Of a stretch of 8,423 nucleotides of DNA, positions 1 to 8,423 are shown one piece after another. The translations under genes were made by a program, and so were the position numbers. The first letter of the stretch is position 1, and every line of letters begins with the position of its first letter. The notes beneath the pieces are model-generated. The model was given only the letters and a program-made list of their open reading frames with translations. It ran no database searches and had not been told where the DNA came from. The stretch is from Thermodesulfobacteriota bacterium (GTDB lineage: Bacteria > Desulfobacterota > Dissulfuribacteria > Dissulfuribacterales > UBA3076), in contig QNAY01000044.1 in the NCBI GenBank assembly GCA_003645605.1, positions 1 to 8,423 on the forward strand. The letters run 5' to 3'.

Positions 1-111
1 CTCCAGGAACTCATGGGCCATGCGGATGTTAAGACCATTGAGATTTACACACATGTAATGAAACGCGATATTACCAGCCTCCAGAGCCCGCTGGACAGAT
101 TGAGCAACTGA
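1..111 (+). CDS. Tyrosine recombinase, integron-integrase-like, C-terminal fragment
   Basis: This is the last 36 codons of a gene that begins before the window, with stop TGA at 109-111. The translation starts LQELMGHADVKTIEIYTHVM and ends SLQSPLDRLSN. The LGH-type histidine (MGH) followed nine residues later by the tyrosine of IYTHV matches the end of the catalytic domain of tyrosine recombinases, where this tyrosine is the DNA-cleaving nucleophile. The ending SPLDRL resembles integron integrases (IntI and relatives) more than XerC/XerD. The upstream catalytic Arg, Lys and HxxR residues are outside the window, so activity cannot be judged. It would cut and rejoin DNA at a specific site. No cassette or attC site is visible in this window. 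Class is confident; the IntI subfamily is an inference from a short tail. Confidence 0.85.
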   Translation, partial: LQELMGHADVKTIEIYTHVMKRDITSLQSPLDRLSN

Positions 112-215
112 ATGCTAAAGGTCAGCAGCGCGGTTTACTGCGTCCAATGGATTGATTATAAATCAACGATGGTTTTGAAATTGGTAGCTTGATAGTATAG
201 GAATTTCCATTTTTT

Positions 216-3294
<3,079 letters not shown>

Positions 3295-3297
3295 AAT

Positions 3298-4728
3298 TTA
3301 TTTGCCAAGGCAGAAATGGCTAAAGATATAATCCAGCACTTCGTCGGTAATGCTGTCTCCTGTGATTTCTCCCAGGACATTCATCGCGTCTCTTAAGTCA
3401 ATAGAAACCAGATCAGGACTGATGCCCTGAGAGATGCTGTCAATTGCCCTGTTCACAGCCTTGCGGGCCGTCTCCAAGGCCTCTTTTTGCCTTAGATTAG
3501 GAACTATATCCGGTGGTTCTGTCGGTGCTTCATCCAATAATTTATTTATCAGAAGCCTTGACAGGTTCTCAAGCCCATCTCCTGTAATTGCAGAAGTCCC
3601 TACCCAAACGCCGCCGGTCATCTCTGGCATATGGCTGAAGATCTTGCTTGACTGCTTTCCGGCCACGGATTCCCAGGAATGAACCTTGTCTATTTTATTA
3701 AATACTATGAGAATTTTTTTTCGTTTTGTAAGGACATCCAGTGTCTCTAATGCCCCGAAATCTTCCGGGCACAGAGGCTCGCTCAGATCCAGCATCCAGA
3801 GAGCAGCCTGTGCGAATTTTGCCTTTTCCCGAATTTTTTTAATACCAATTGTCTCTATTGGATCAGGGTCCGGCCGAATGCCGGCAGTATCAATCAACCT
3901 AACCAATATCCCTTCGATGTTAAGAACTGCTTCTATCGTGTCCCTGGTGGTTCCGGGGATGGAGGTCACAATGGCTCTGTCCTCACAGGCCAAGGCGTTA
4001 AGCAGGCTGGATTTTCCGACATTCGGCCTTCCGACAATCAGGACTTCCGCTCCTTCTTTGTAGATATTTCCCCTGTCGAATGCATCGATCATGGCATTAA
4101 GTGGATCTTGAGCGCCTGTTATCAGAAGTTCTTTGATCTGGGTCTCTGTGATAATTTCTACATCTTCATCCGGATAGTCTATAGCAACTTCAAGTGTGGC
4201 TATGGATTCTTTGATAGTATCGCGAATTTTTTTAATCCCCTTGGATAGACATCCCCGCAATTGTTTGACTGCAAGTTGCCCCGCAGTGTCCCCGCAAGCT
4301 AGAGACAGGTCGAGTACGGCCTCTGCCTGGGTAAGGTCAATTCTTCCATTCAGAAAAGCCCTTTTAGTGAATTCGCCGGGATCCGCCAGGCGTGCGCCCT
4401 GTCCGATCAGTGTCTCAAGAATACGACGTAAGATTGCAGGACCGCTGTGACATTGGATTTCCAGGACGTTTTCTTTTGTGTAGCTGTGAGGGGCCTTCAT
4501 CAGTACGGCCAGAACCTCGTCCATAATGGTATCATTCTGTGGATCGCAGGCCCAGCCGTAGTAGAGTCGATGAGATTGTATTACTTCAATTGGCTTTGCC
4601 GGCCGGAATACGGACCTGAAAAGTTGTGCTGAAAGAGGACCGCTTACTCGAACTATCCCTATCCCGCCTGGTCCTGAGGGAGTAGCCAGGGCAGCTATTG
4701 TGTCGTCCTCTCTAGATATGTCAGGCAC
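3298..4728 (-). CDS. mnmE: tRNA uridine-5-carboxymethylaminomethyl modification GTPase MnmE
   Basis: This protein has 476 residues, close to the roughly 450-460 typical of MnmE/TrmE. With MnmG it modifies C5 of wobble uridine 34 in certain tRNAs, using tetrahydrofolate and GTP hydrolysis. The order is an N-terminal tetrahydrofolate-binding domain (DTIAALATPSGPGGIGIVRVSG, residues 9-30), a helical domain, and an inserted G domain. The G domain shows GRPNVGKS (233-240), GTTRDT (259-264), DTAG (280-283), NKID (344-347) and TSA (378-380). The C-terminus is the diagnostic FCLGK, with its catalytic-site cysteine. The start is GTG at 4728. GTGCCTGA overlaps the end of jag by 8 nt, so initiation is probably coupled to jag translation. 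It is the last gene of the minus-strand cluster. All key motifs are intact. Confidence 0.97.
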   Translation of the reverse strand: MPDISREDDTIAALATPSGPGGIGIVRVSGPLSAQLFRSVFRPAKPIEVIQSHRLYYGWACDPQNDTIMDEVLAVLMKAPHSYTKENVLEIQCHSGPAILRRILETLIGQGARLADPGEFTKRAFLNGRIDLTQAEAVLDLSLACGDTAGQLAVKQLRGCLSKGIKKIRDTIKESIATLEVAIDYPDEDVEIITETQIKELLITGAQDPLNAMIDAFDRGNIYKEGAEVLIVGRPNVGKSSLLNALACEDRAIVTSIPGTTRDTIEAVLNIEGILVRLIDTAGIRPDPDPIETIGIKKIREKAKFAQAALWMLDLSEPLCPEDFGALETLDVLTKRKKILIVFNKIDKVHSWESVAGKQSSKIFSHMPEMTGGVWVGTSAITGDGLENLSRLLINKLLDEAPTEPPDIVPNLRQKEALETARKAVNRAIDSISQGISPDLVSIDLRDAMNVLGEITGDSITDEVLDYIFSHFCLGK

Positions 4729-5542
4729 TATTATCTTTTGTATTGCGTTGCCTGGACCTGGCGGGGTTGATCACGACCTTGCGCATGATTCCTTCGCCTA
4801 CACTATGGGTGCGTATGCCCTTAACGTTCTTGAGGGTCAAGTGGACCAGTCTACGCTCCCTTGCCCCCAATGGCTGAAGTGTTACCGGGCGTCCGGTTTT
4901 TTGGGCCTTTTTTGCCATGCGGTGCGCAAGAAGCGAAATACTCTTTCCCCTTTTTTCCCGATAGCCCTGTGCTTCTAGCTTAATCCCGGTACGGCTTTCG
5001 ACCCTGTGTCGCAAAATACGGTTAACAATATATTCCAATGCATTAAGATTTTGGCCTTCTTTCCCTATGATCAGGGAAAGATCTTCCCCTGATATGTCCA
5101 GATACGGTCCTTCTTTGTCGGCCTTGATCTCTACTTGTCCCGCAAGACCAGACTTATTCAAAAGTTCCTCAGTGATCTCTCGGGCCAGAGAGATGTGTTT
5201 ATCCTGATTTTCCGGAGCATCTTTGCCGGGTTCGCTCATATCCTCTTCGGATTCAGGTACTTCGGGTGTGACACGATTGGCTTCAGCCTCTATCGGCACA
5301 TTTTTTTCTTCCGATTTTTTTTCTGTAACCGGAGGAGTGAGCTTTTTAAGCACGGCCCTTATCTTGGCCTTGCGTCCTCCCAGTCCGAAGATGCCTGTGG
5401 ACCCTCTGGTAAGTATATTGATCTCAAGATCGTCAGGCTTTGCCTTAAAATATTTGCACGCAGCTTCTATGGCATAGTCTACGGTTTTGCCGTCAAATTC
5501 TTTTGATTCTTGTGTCGGTGCGAAAGATTCATTATGTGTCAT
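4721..5542 (-). CDS. jag: RNA-binding protein Jag/KhpB (Jag-N, KH and R3H domains)
   Basis: This protein has 273 residues. Jag-N is at about 12-67, with GSTGIFGLGGRKAKI (47-61). An acidic, low-complexity linker follows (about 70-115, rich in Glu, Pro and Ser). The KH domain (about 120-190) has the RNA-binding GxxG loop as IIGKEGQ (158-164). The R3H domain (about 200-262) has the Arg-x3-His pair at Arg230 and His234. Proteins of this family bind RNA, and in Gram-positive bacteria they act in post-transcriptional control of cell envelope growth; the role here is inferred. It sits 78 nt downstream of yidC, the usual neighbour, and overlaps mnmE by 8 nt. The ATG at 5542 has only a weak GGA about 10 nt upstream. 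The C-terminus (RSRQRNTKDNSA) is basic and probably disordered. Confidence 0.95.
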   Translation of the reverse strand: MTHNESFAPTQESKEFDGKTVDYAIEAACKYFKAKPDDLEINILTRGSTGIFGLGGRKAKIRAVLKKLTPPVTEKKSEEKNVPIEAEANRVTPEVPESEEDMSEPGKDAPENQDKHISLAREITEELLNKSGLAGQVEIKADKEGPYLDISGEDLSLIIGKEGQNLNALEYIVNRILRHRVESRTGIKLEAQGYREKRGKSISLLAHRMAKKAQKTGRPVTLQPLGARERRLVHLTLKNVKGIRTHSVGEGIMRKVVINPARSRQRNTKDNSA

Positions 5543-5598
5543 TATTTTTTATTCCACTTAGTATCTATATGAAAGTCTTAGATTTTCACGTTTCGTTG

Positions 5599-5614
5599 TG
5601 CCCGCCTGCGGGCA
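5599..5614. other. GC-rich hairpin just after the yidC stop codon
   Basis: TGCCCGCCTGCGGGCA is a perfect 16-nt palindrome giving a 6-bp GC-rich stem with a 4-nt loop. It lies 6 nt beyond the yidC stop in the 78-nt yidC-jag spacer. There is no U-tract on the yidC-to-jag transcript, so it is not a clear terminator. It could stabilise an mRNA 3' end or slow polymerase between the two genes; this is inference. Confidence 0.5.
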
Positions 5615-5620
5615 TGGAGA

Positions 5621-7309
5621 TTAGTCGGTGAATTTGTTCACATAGTGTTGCTGTGCAATAGTAAGCACGTTGTTAATCAACCAGTAGAGCACCAATCCCG
5701 AGGGAAAGTTGATGAACATGCAGGTAAATATCACTGGTAGAAATTGCATCATGCGGGCCTGGGTGGGATCCAGGGAAGAAGGGCTTAACTTCTGCTGTAA
5801 AAACATGGAAACGCCCATGAGCAAGGTAAGTACCGGTATGCCCCCCAAGTAAGGAATGCTCACCCCGGGTATCATTAGACGGTCAGGAGCTGAAAGGTCG
5901 TTTATCCACAGCATGAACGGGGCATGACGCAGCTCTATTGATTGAAGTAATACCTTGTATAAGGCAAAAAATACCGGGATCTGCAGCAGCATGGGCAGAC
6001 AGCCGCCCATAGGATTCACCTTGTAGGTTTTATAGAGCTGCATGAGCTCCTTGTTCATTTTTTCTTTATCTTTTCCGTACTTTTCCTTAAGCTTAGCCAT
6101 TTTTGGCTGAAGCTTCTGCATGGTCTTCATGGACTTTGCGCTTTTTTGCGCCAGGGGCCAGAAGGCAACCTTGATCAGTATGGTAACAATAATTATGGCC
6201 AGACCATAATTATGAATATATCGATAAAGGAATTTAAGAAAGTACAGAAGGGGTTTGGCAATTGGATCAAACCAACCAAAATTTATGGCCTTAGAGAAAT
6301 TGTGCCCCAAGGCGTTCAGGCGGTCGATATCTTTTGGTCCGAAATATACTCCCAGATTTAAGACCTCAACTCCTTGCCCTGCGCTTCCAGAAGACGGCTT
6401 GAGTGCGGTCAACCGGCTCTCAGTCAGACCGTCAGCCCCTTTTTTCTCGACCAATATATTCCAGGGGCCTTCGCTGATAATCGGGATCAAAGCCGTAATG
6501 AAATAGTTGTCACCGTAACCGATCCAGTCAACCGGACCTGTGTACGTATGTTTTTCTCCGTCGTCCAGTTTTACTTCTCGCAACGAATCGTTGCCATAGT
6601 AGGCAGTGCCTGTAAATGTAAACCTGTTGTTTGTATTCTCGCCGGGTTTATTGTACAAGCACAATGATCCGGGAATGGTTCCCGCCCCTGATAAATAAAC
6701 AGATAGATCTATCCAGTAACTTCCCTGGTGGAATGTGTATTTCCTTGTAATTTTAATGCCATTGGGCATATTGCAGGTAAACTTCAGTTGTGCTTCCTCA
6801 TCGGCCTGAGTCAGCTTCAGGCCTTCCTTATCCGGCTCAAAGAATTGTGAAGAAAGGTCTACCGGCGGTTGAGATTCCAGTTGAAGCCCAAGGGGTAGAT
6901 GCGGGGGAGAGACATCGATCAAATTCACAGGAGGGGCGTCATCTGAAAGCGTTGTCAGGTATTGCTTTAAGAGGTATTTTTTAACTGTGCCGCCTCTTTC
7001 TGAGAAAACGAGCTGGTAAAGATCCGTTTCCACAGTGATGTCTCTTGCCTTGCGAAGGGGTGCCTTTGTGTCAGCTGGAATATCAGGACTTCTTATGCCG
7101 CTTAGGGAAGAAACAACGGCGTCTCCATCGGTGCGAATGCGTTTCCCGTATTCATGGTCCGGGGCATGCTCACTGACACCTGTGGCAGGAACATTCTCAA
7201 CACCGGTTTCTTCACGAGGTGGTTGTGATACATCGCCACCAAAGAAGTACTGAAACCCAACCAACACTGCTATAGACAAAACTAAAGCTAATAATGTACG
7301 TGAATCCAT
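5621..7309 (-). CDS. yidC: Membrane protein insertase YidC, Gram-negative type
   Basis: This protein has 562 residues. YidC inserts and folds inner-membrane proteins, alone or with SecYEG. An N-terminal membrane anchor (about 5-22) is followed by a large periplasmic P1 domain (about 23-345) typical of Gram-negative bacteria. The conserved insertase core follows from GWFDPIAKPL. It includes the first core membrane segment NYGLAIIIVTILIK with a positive Lys380 where E. coli has the groove Arg366, the amphipathic coiled region LQPKMAKLKEKYGKDKEKMN, VNPMGGCLPMLLQIPVFFALY, PFMLWINDLSAPD and FPSGLVLYWLINN. The C-terminal tail after the last segment is short (QQHYVNKFTD), unlike the long basic tails of some relatives. 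The ATG at 7309 has AAGG about 9 nt upstream. It lies between yidD and jag, the normal order. Confidence 0.97.
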   Translation of the reverse strand: MDSRTLLALVLSIAVLVGFQYFFGGDVSQPPREETGVENVPATGVSEHAPDHEYGKRIRTDGDAVVSSLSGIRSPDIPADTKAPLRKARDITVETDLYQLVFSERGGTVKKYLLKQYLTTLSDDAPPVNLIDVSPPHLPLGLQLESQPPVDLSSQFFEPDKEGLKLTQADEEAQLKFTCNMPNGIKITRKYTFHQGSYWIDLSVYLSGAGTIPGSLCLYNKPGENTNNRFTFTGTAYYGNDSLREVKLDDGEKHTYTGPVDWIGYGDNYFITALIPIISEGPWNILVEKKGADGLTESRLTALKPSSGSAGQGVEVLNLGVYFGPKDIDRLNALGHNFSKAINFGWFDPIAKPLLYFLKFLYRYIHNYGLAIIIVTILIKVAFWPLAQKSAKSMKTMQKLQPKMAKLKEKYGKDKEKMNKELMQLYKTYKVNPMGGCLPMLLQIPVFFALYKVLLQSIELRHAPFMLWINDLSAPDRLMIPGVSIPYLGGIPVLTLLMGVSMFLQQKLSPSSLDPTQARMMQFLPVIFTCMFINFPSGLVLYWLINNVLTIAQQHYVNKFTD

Positions 7310-7322
7310 TGTAGTAAACCTT

Positions 7323-7342
7323 AATAATCAGAAATAATCAGA
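7323..7342. repeat. Tandem 10-bp direct repeat upstream of yidC
   Basis: AATAATCAGA occurs twice head to tail, 14-33 nt before the yidC start (TCTGATTATT twice on the coding strand). It lies in the 137-nt yidD-yidC spacer, which has no gene. It may be a binding site or chance; nothing else supports a function. Confidence 0.5.
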
Positions 7343-7446
7343 GCCGTCTTCTTAACCCCATCCCCGGTTTTTAATTGGAGTCTTGCAAACGGCTAATCAA
7401 GCAACCATTTTTTGCTGTAAAGGGCCTTCTTAACGTAAACCGGCAA

Positions 7447-7674
7447 TCAGGGGACAGGGTCGTATCCGCCCGGAGTCCAGGGATGACACCTTAGAAGTCG
7501 TTTGGTAGCCAACACAATACCCGTAATAGGACCGTGTTTAACAATGGCCTCCTCAGCGTATCGGGAGCAACTCGGATAGAAACGGCAAGACCTTGGTAAA
7601 ATAGGGGAAAACAATAGCCTGTATATTCTAATGAAAAAAATGATGAATTTGCCCAATATGGTCTTAGTATTCAA
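7447..7674 (-). CDS. yidD: Membrane protein insertion efficiency factor YidD
   Basis: This protein has 75 residues, the normal family size. YidD is a small membrane-associated protein that assists YidC-dependent insertion. The family core is intact: [25 protein letters not shown] (residues 16-40) with Cys30 and Cys36, then [18 protein letters not shown] (58-75) with Cys63. An amphipathic N-terminal helix (about 6-22) would hold it at the membrane. The start is TTG at 7674, preceded by AGGTG 7 nt upstream (7682-7686). The nearby ATG at 7679 is out of frame and stops after four codons. It begins 3 nt after the rnpA stop, so it is in the same operon. Confidence 0.93.
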   Translation of the reverse strand: MNTKTILGKFIIFFIRIYRLLFSPILPRSCRFYPSCSRYAEEAIVKHGPITGIVLATKRLLRCHPWTPGGYDPVP

Positions 7675-7677
7675 TCA

Positions 7678-8037
7678 TTAACACCTGTTCGAGGCATCAA
7701 ATGCCTTGACAAGATTGCCCTTGAGTTCATTCCAATCAAGGTGGAAAAATTTCCTGTATGGCACAAAAACCAGATCACGACCAGTAGGAAAAATCCGCTT
7801 GTTCGTGCGGAATAACTCCCTGATCAGCCTTTTGGCCCGGTTTCTCTTGGTAGCTCCACCAATTTTTCTGCTGGCACTGATACCGATTCTACAGTAGGGC
7901 AAATAATTCCTTGCAAATATAATAGTAAGGCCAGGCAGCTTTATTCGTTTCCCCTTTTGATAAACCCTGATAAAATTTTTCGCGCCTGTTAATCTCTCTT
8001 TTTTTAAGAGAGATTGGGTGTGTAAAGACTGCCTCAT
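7678..8037 (-). CDS. rnpA: Ribonuclease P protein component
   Basis: This protein has 119 residues, normal for the family. It is the basic protein subunit of RNase P, which binds the catalytic RNA and helps remove 5' leaders from pre-tRNAs. The signature is clear: KKERLTGAKNFIRVYQKGKR (12-31), RIGISASRKIGGATKRNRAKRLIRE (50-74, with the RNR motif at 65-67) and GRDLVFVPYR (86-95). It lies between rpmH and yidD. ATG 8037 is the only ATG, GTG or TTG in frame between the rpmH stop and the conserved region, and it has no good Shine-Dalgarno next to it. The strong GGAGGAAG in the spacer is about 40 nt upstream. A 10-bp inverted repeat covers codons 8-16. Confidence 0.96.
   Translation of the reverse strand: MRQSLHTQSLLKKERLTGAKNFIRVYQKGKRIKLPGLTIIFARNYLPYCRIGISASRKIGGATKRNRAKRLIRELFRTNKRIFPTGRDLVFVPYRKFFHLDWNELKGNLVKAFDASNRC
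7991..8015 (-). other. Perfect 10-bp inverted repeat within the rnpA 5' coding region
   Basis: The arms AATCTCTCTT (7991-8000) and AAGAGAGATT (8006-8015) are perfect complements with a 5-nt loop. On the rnpA mRNA the loop is AAAAA. It starts about 23 nt after the rnpA ATG and so could affect early elongation or initiation. The protein encoded there (QSLLKKERL) is ordinary for RnpA, so chance is possible. Confidence 0.5.
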
Positions 8038-8091
8038 TTTATTGTAAGATATTTTTGTTTTACGTCCAGAAGGCTTCCTCCATAATAACCT

Positions 8092-8226
8092 TTATGCTGA
8101 TAAGCTTTGTCTCCCTTTTGCTCTGCGTCTGTTCAGTATTCTACGGCCTGCCTTTGTGCTCATACGTTTACGAAATCCATGGGTCCTCTTTCTTTTTAAA
8201 TTGCTTGGCTGAAAAGTCCTTTTCAT
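8092..8226 (-). CDS. rpmH: 50S ribosomal protein L34
   Basis: This protein has 44 residues and was read directly from the minus strand. It begins [19 protein letters not shown] and continues through [20 protein letters not shown] to QSLSA, an almost textbook L34, a small, highly basic protein of the large ribosomal subunit. The start ATG is at 8226 with GGGAG at 8236-8240, 9 nt upstream. The stop TAA is at 8092-8094. A 54-nt spacer leads to rnpA, and the two are normally co-transcribed. As first gene of the minus-strand cluster it should carry the main promoter. In many bacteria dnaA and oriC lie on the other side of rpmH, but no DnaA box is visible before the window ends. Confidence 0.97.
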   Translation of the reverse strand: MKRTFQPSNLKRKRTHGFRKRMSTKAGRRILNRRRAKGRQSLSA

Positions 8227-8235
8227 ATTAATTAG

Positions 8236-8240
8236 CTCCC
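8236..8240 (-). promoter_or_regulatory. rpmH ribosome binding site
   Basis: GGGAG on the minus strand sits 9 nt before the rpmH ATG. It is the clearest Shine-Dalgarno in the cluster and fixes the rpmH start. Confidence 0.7.
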
Positions 8241-8266
8241 TACTTCTAAATTGTTCGGGCGATATT

Positions 8267-8287
8267 ATGCCAAATTTGGTACCAAAT
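8267..8287. promoter_or_regulatory. Overlapping short palindromes upstream of rpmH, possible promoter/operator area
   Basis: CCAAATTTGG and TTTGGTACCAAA are perfect palindromes that overlap, about 45-60 nt before the rpmH start. On the minus strand a -10-like CATAAT directly follows, but no good -35 lies 16-18 nt further upstream. This is a possible operator beside a weak promoter; chance is not excluded in AT-rich DNA. Confidence 0.3.
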
Positions 8288-8333
8288 AGACTGCTTTTAA
8301 TTTAAATAGTGCCTGAACGAAAACCCCTCTTTT

Positions 8334-8413
8334 TGTCATTTCGACCGTAGGGAGAAATCTTTAATGCCTGTATTTTCAGTACGATAAGATTTCTCGCTTT
8401 GCTCGAAATGACA
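8334..8413. repeat. 80-bp palindromic interspersed element (REP/MITE-like)
   Basis: The 28-nt arms 8334-8361 and 8386-8413 match as inverted copies in 24 of 28 positions, with a 24-nt centre. The outer 11 bases (TGTCATTTCGA) and inner 10 bases (GAGAAATCTT) are perfect. This layout matches a palindrome that I recognise as widely interspersed in bacterial genomes. It carries no gene. It lies upstream of rpmH near the window edge and may extend the non-coding region before the next gene. Confidence 0.8.
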
Positions 8414-8423
8414 GTTTTGGTTA

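Noticed and set aside
152..166. Short inverted repeat TTGATT-ATA-AATCAA after the recombinase gene.
   Set aside because: A 6-bp AT-rich stem with a 3-nt loop and no following T-run. It is expected by chance and is not a terminator.
175..203. Possible sigma-70 promoter for mpl (TTGAAA at 175-180 and TATAGG at 196-201).
   Set aside because: The spacer is only 15 nt and the -10 is poor, so it is not strong enough to list as a promoter.
5899..5909. Perfect DnaA-box-like TTATCCACA in the window, tempting because this cluster is often near oriC.
   Set aside because: It is a single copy inside yidC, encoding the conserved LWIND stretch, with no cluster of boxes or AT-rich unwinding region.
6189..6213. 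Perfect 10-bp inverted repeat (ATAATTATGG, loop CCAGA) on the plus strand.
   Set aside because: It falls in yidC codons for NYGLAIIIV, a conserved membrane segment with AT-rich codons. No U-tract or gene boundary is present, so chance is likely.
8060..8083. Seven-codon mini-ORF (MEEAFWT) with GGAGG in the rpmH-rnpA spacer on the minus strand.
   Set aside because: The GGAGG is inside the mini-ORF rather than upstream of its ATG, and there is no other sign of a leader peptide.

Overview
The window carries a conserved bacterial housekeeping block with an accessory edge. It probably comes from a Gram-negative, diderm, meso-DAP-containing bacterium, perhaps a deltaproteobacterium (Desulfobacterota) or relative. 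The reasons are a YidC with a large periplasmic domain, a peptidoglycan-recycling ligase (Mpl), and a Jag/KhpB gene between yidC and mnmE. The lineage is an inference from gene content, not a database result.

Layout. 1-111 (+) is the last 36 codons of a tyrosine recombinase with an integron-integrase-like C-terminus. 112-334 is non-coding and holds a 60-bp imperfect palindrome built from 9-bp units. 335-2974 (+) is one 879-codon frame that joins Mpl (recycling of murein tripeptide) to Tgt (queuosine base exchange in tRNA). 2971-3294 (+) is yajC, overlapping it by 4 nt. From 3298 to 8226 all genes lie on the minus strand, in transcription order rpmH, rnpA, yidD, yidC, jag, mnmE. This is the classical cluster often found near the replication origin. 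It covers ribosomal protein L34, the RNase P protein, two membrane-protein insertion factors, an RNA-binding protein and the tRNA wobble-uridine GTPase. yajC and mnmE converge with 3 nt between their stop codons. The right edge (8227-8423) has the rpmH upstream region and a long interspersed-type palindrome.

The most striking content is an 8-bp tandem repeat, aatcacca, in three separate tracts (347-382, 554-594, 1805-1872), all inside the Mpl-Tgt frame and all in the same orientation. Eight is not a multiple of three, so every forward frame reads the same eight sense codons (peptide NHQITKSP, cyclically permuted) without a stop, whereas the antisense strand meets TGA in every frame. One tract lies between a plausible ancestral Shine-Dalgarno and the Mpl start. 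One adds about 14 residues to a loop of the Mpl N-terminal domain. The third replaces the mpl stop and the tgt start, and so fuses the two genes. This looks like a spreading 'always-open' microsatellite that rewrites gene boundaries. Because its unit is 8 bp, gain or loss of one copy would also shift the frame.
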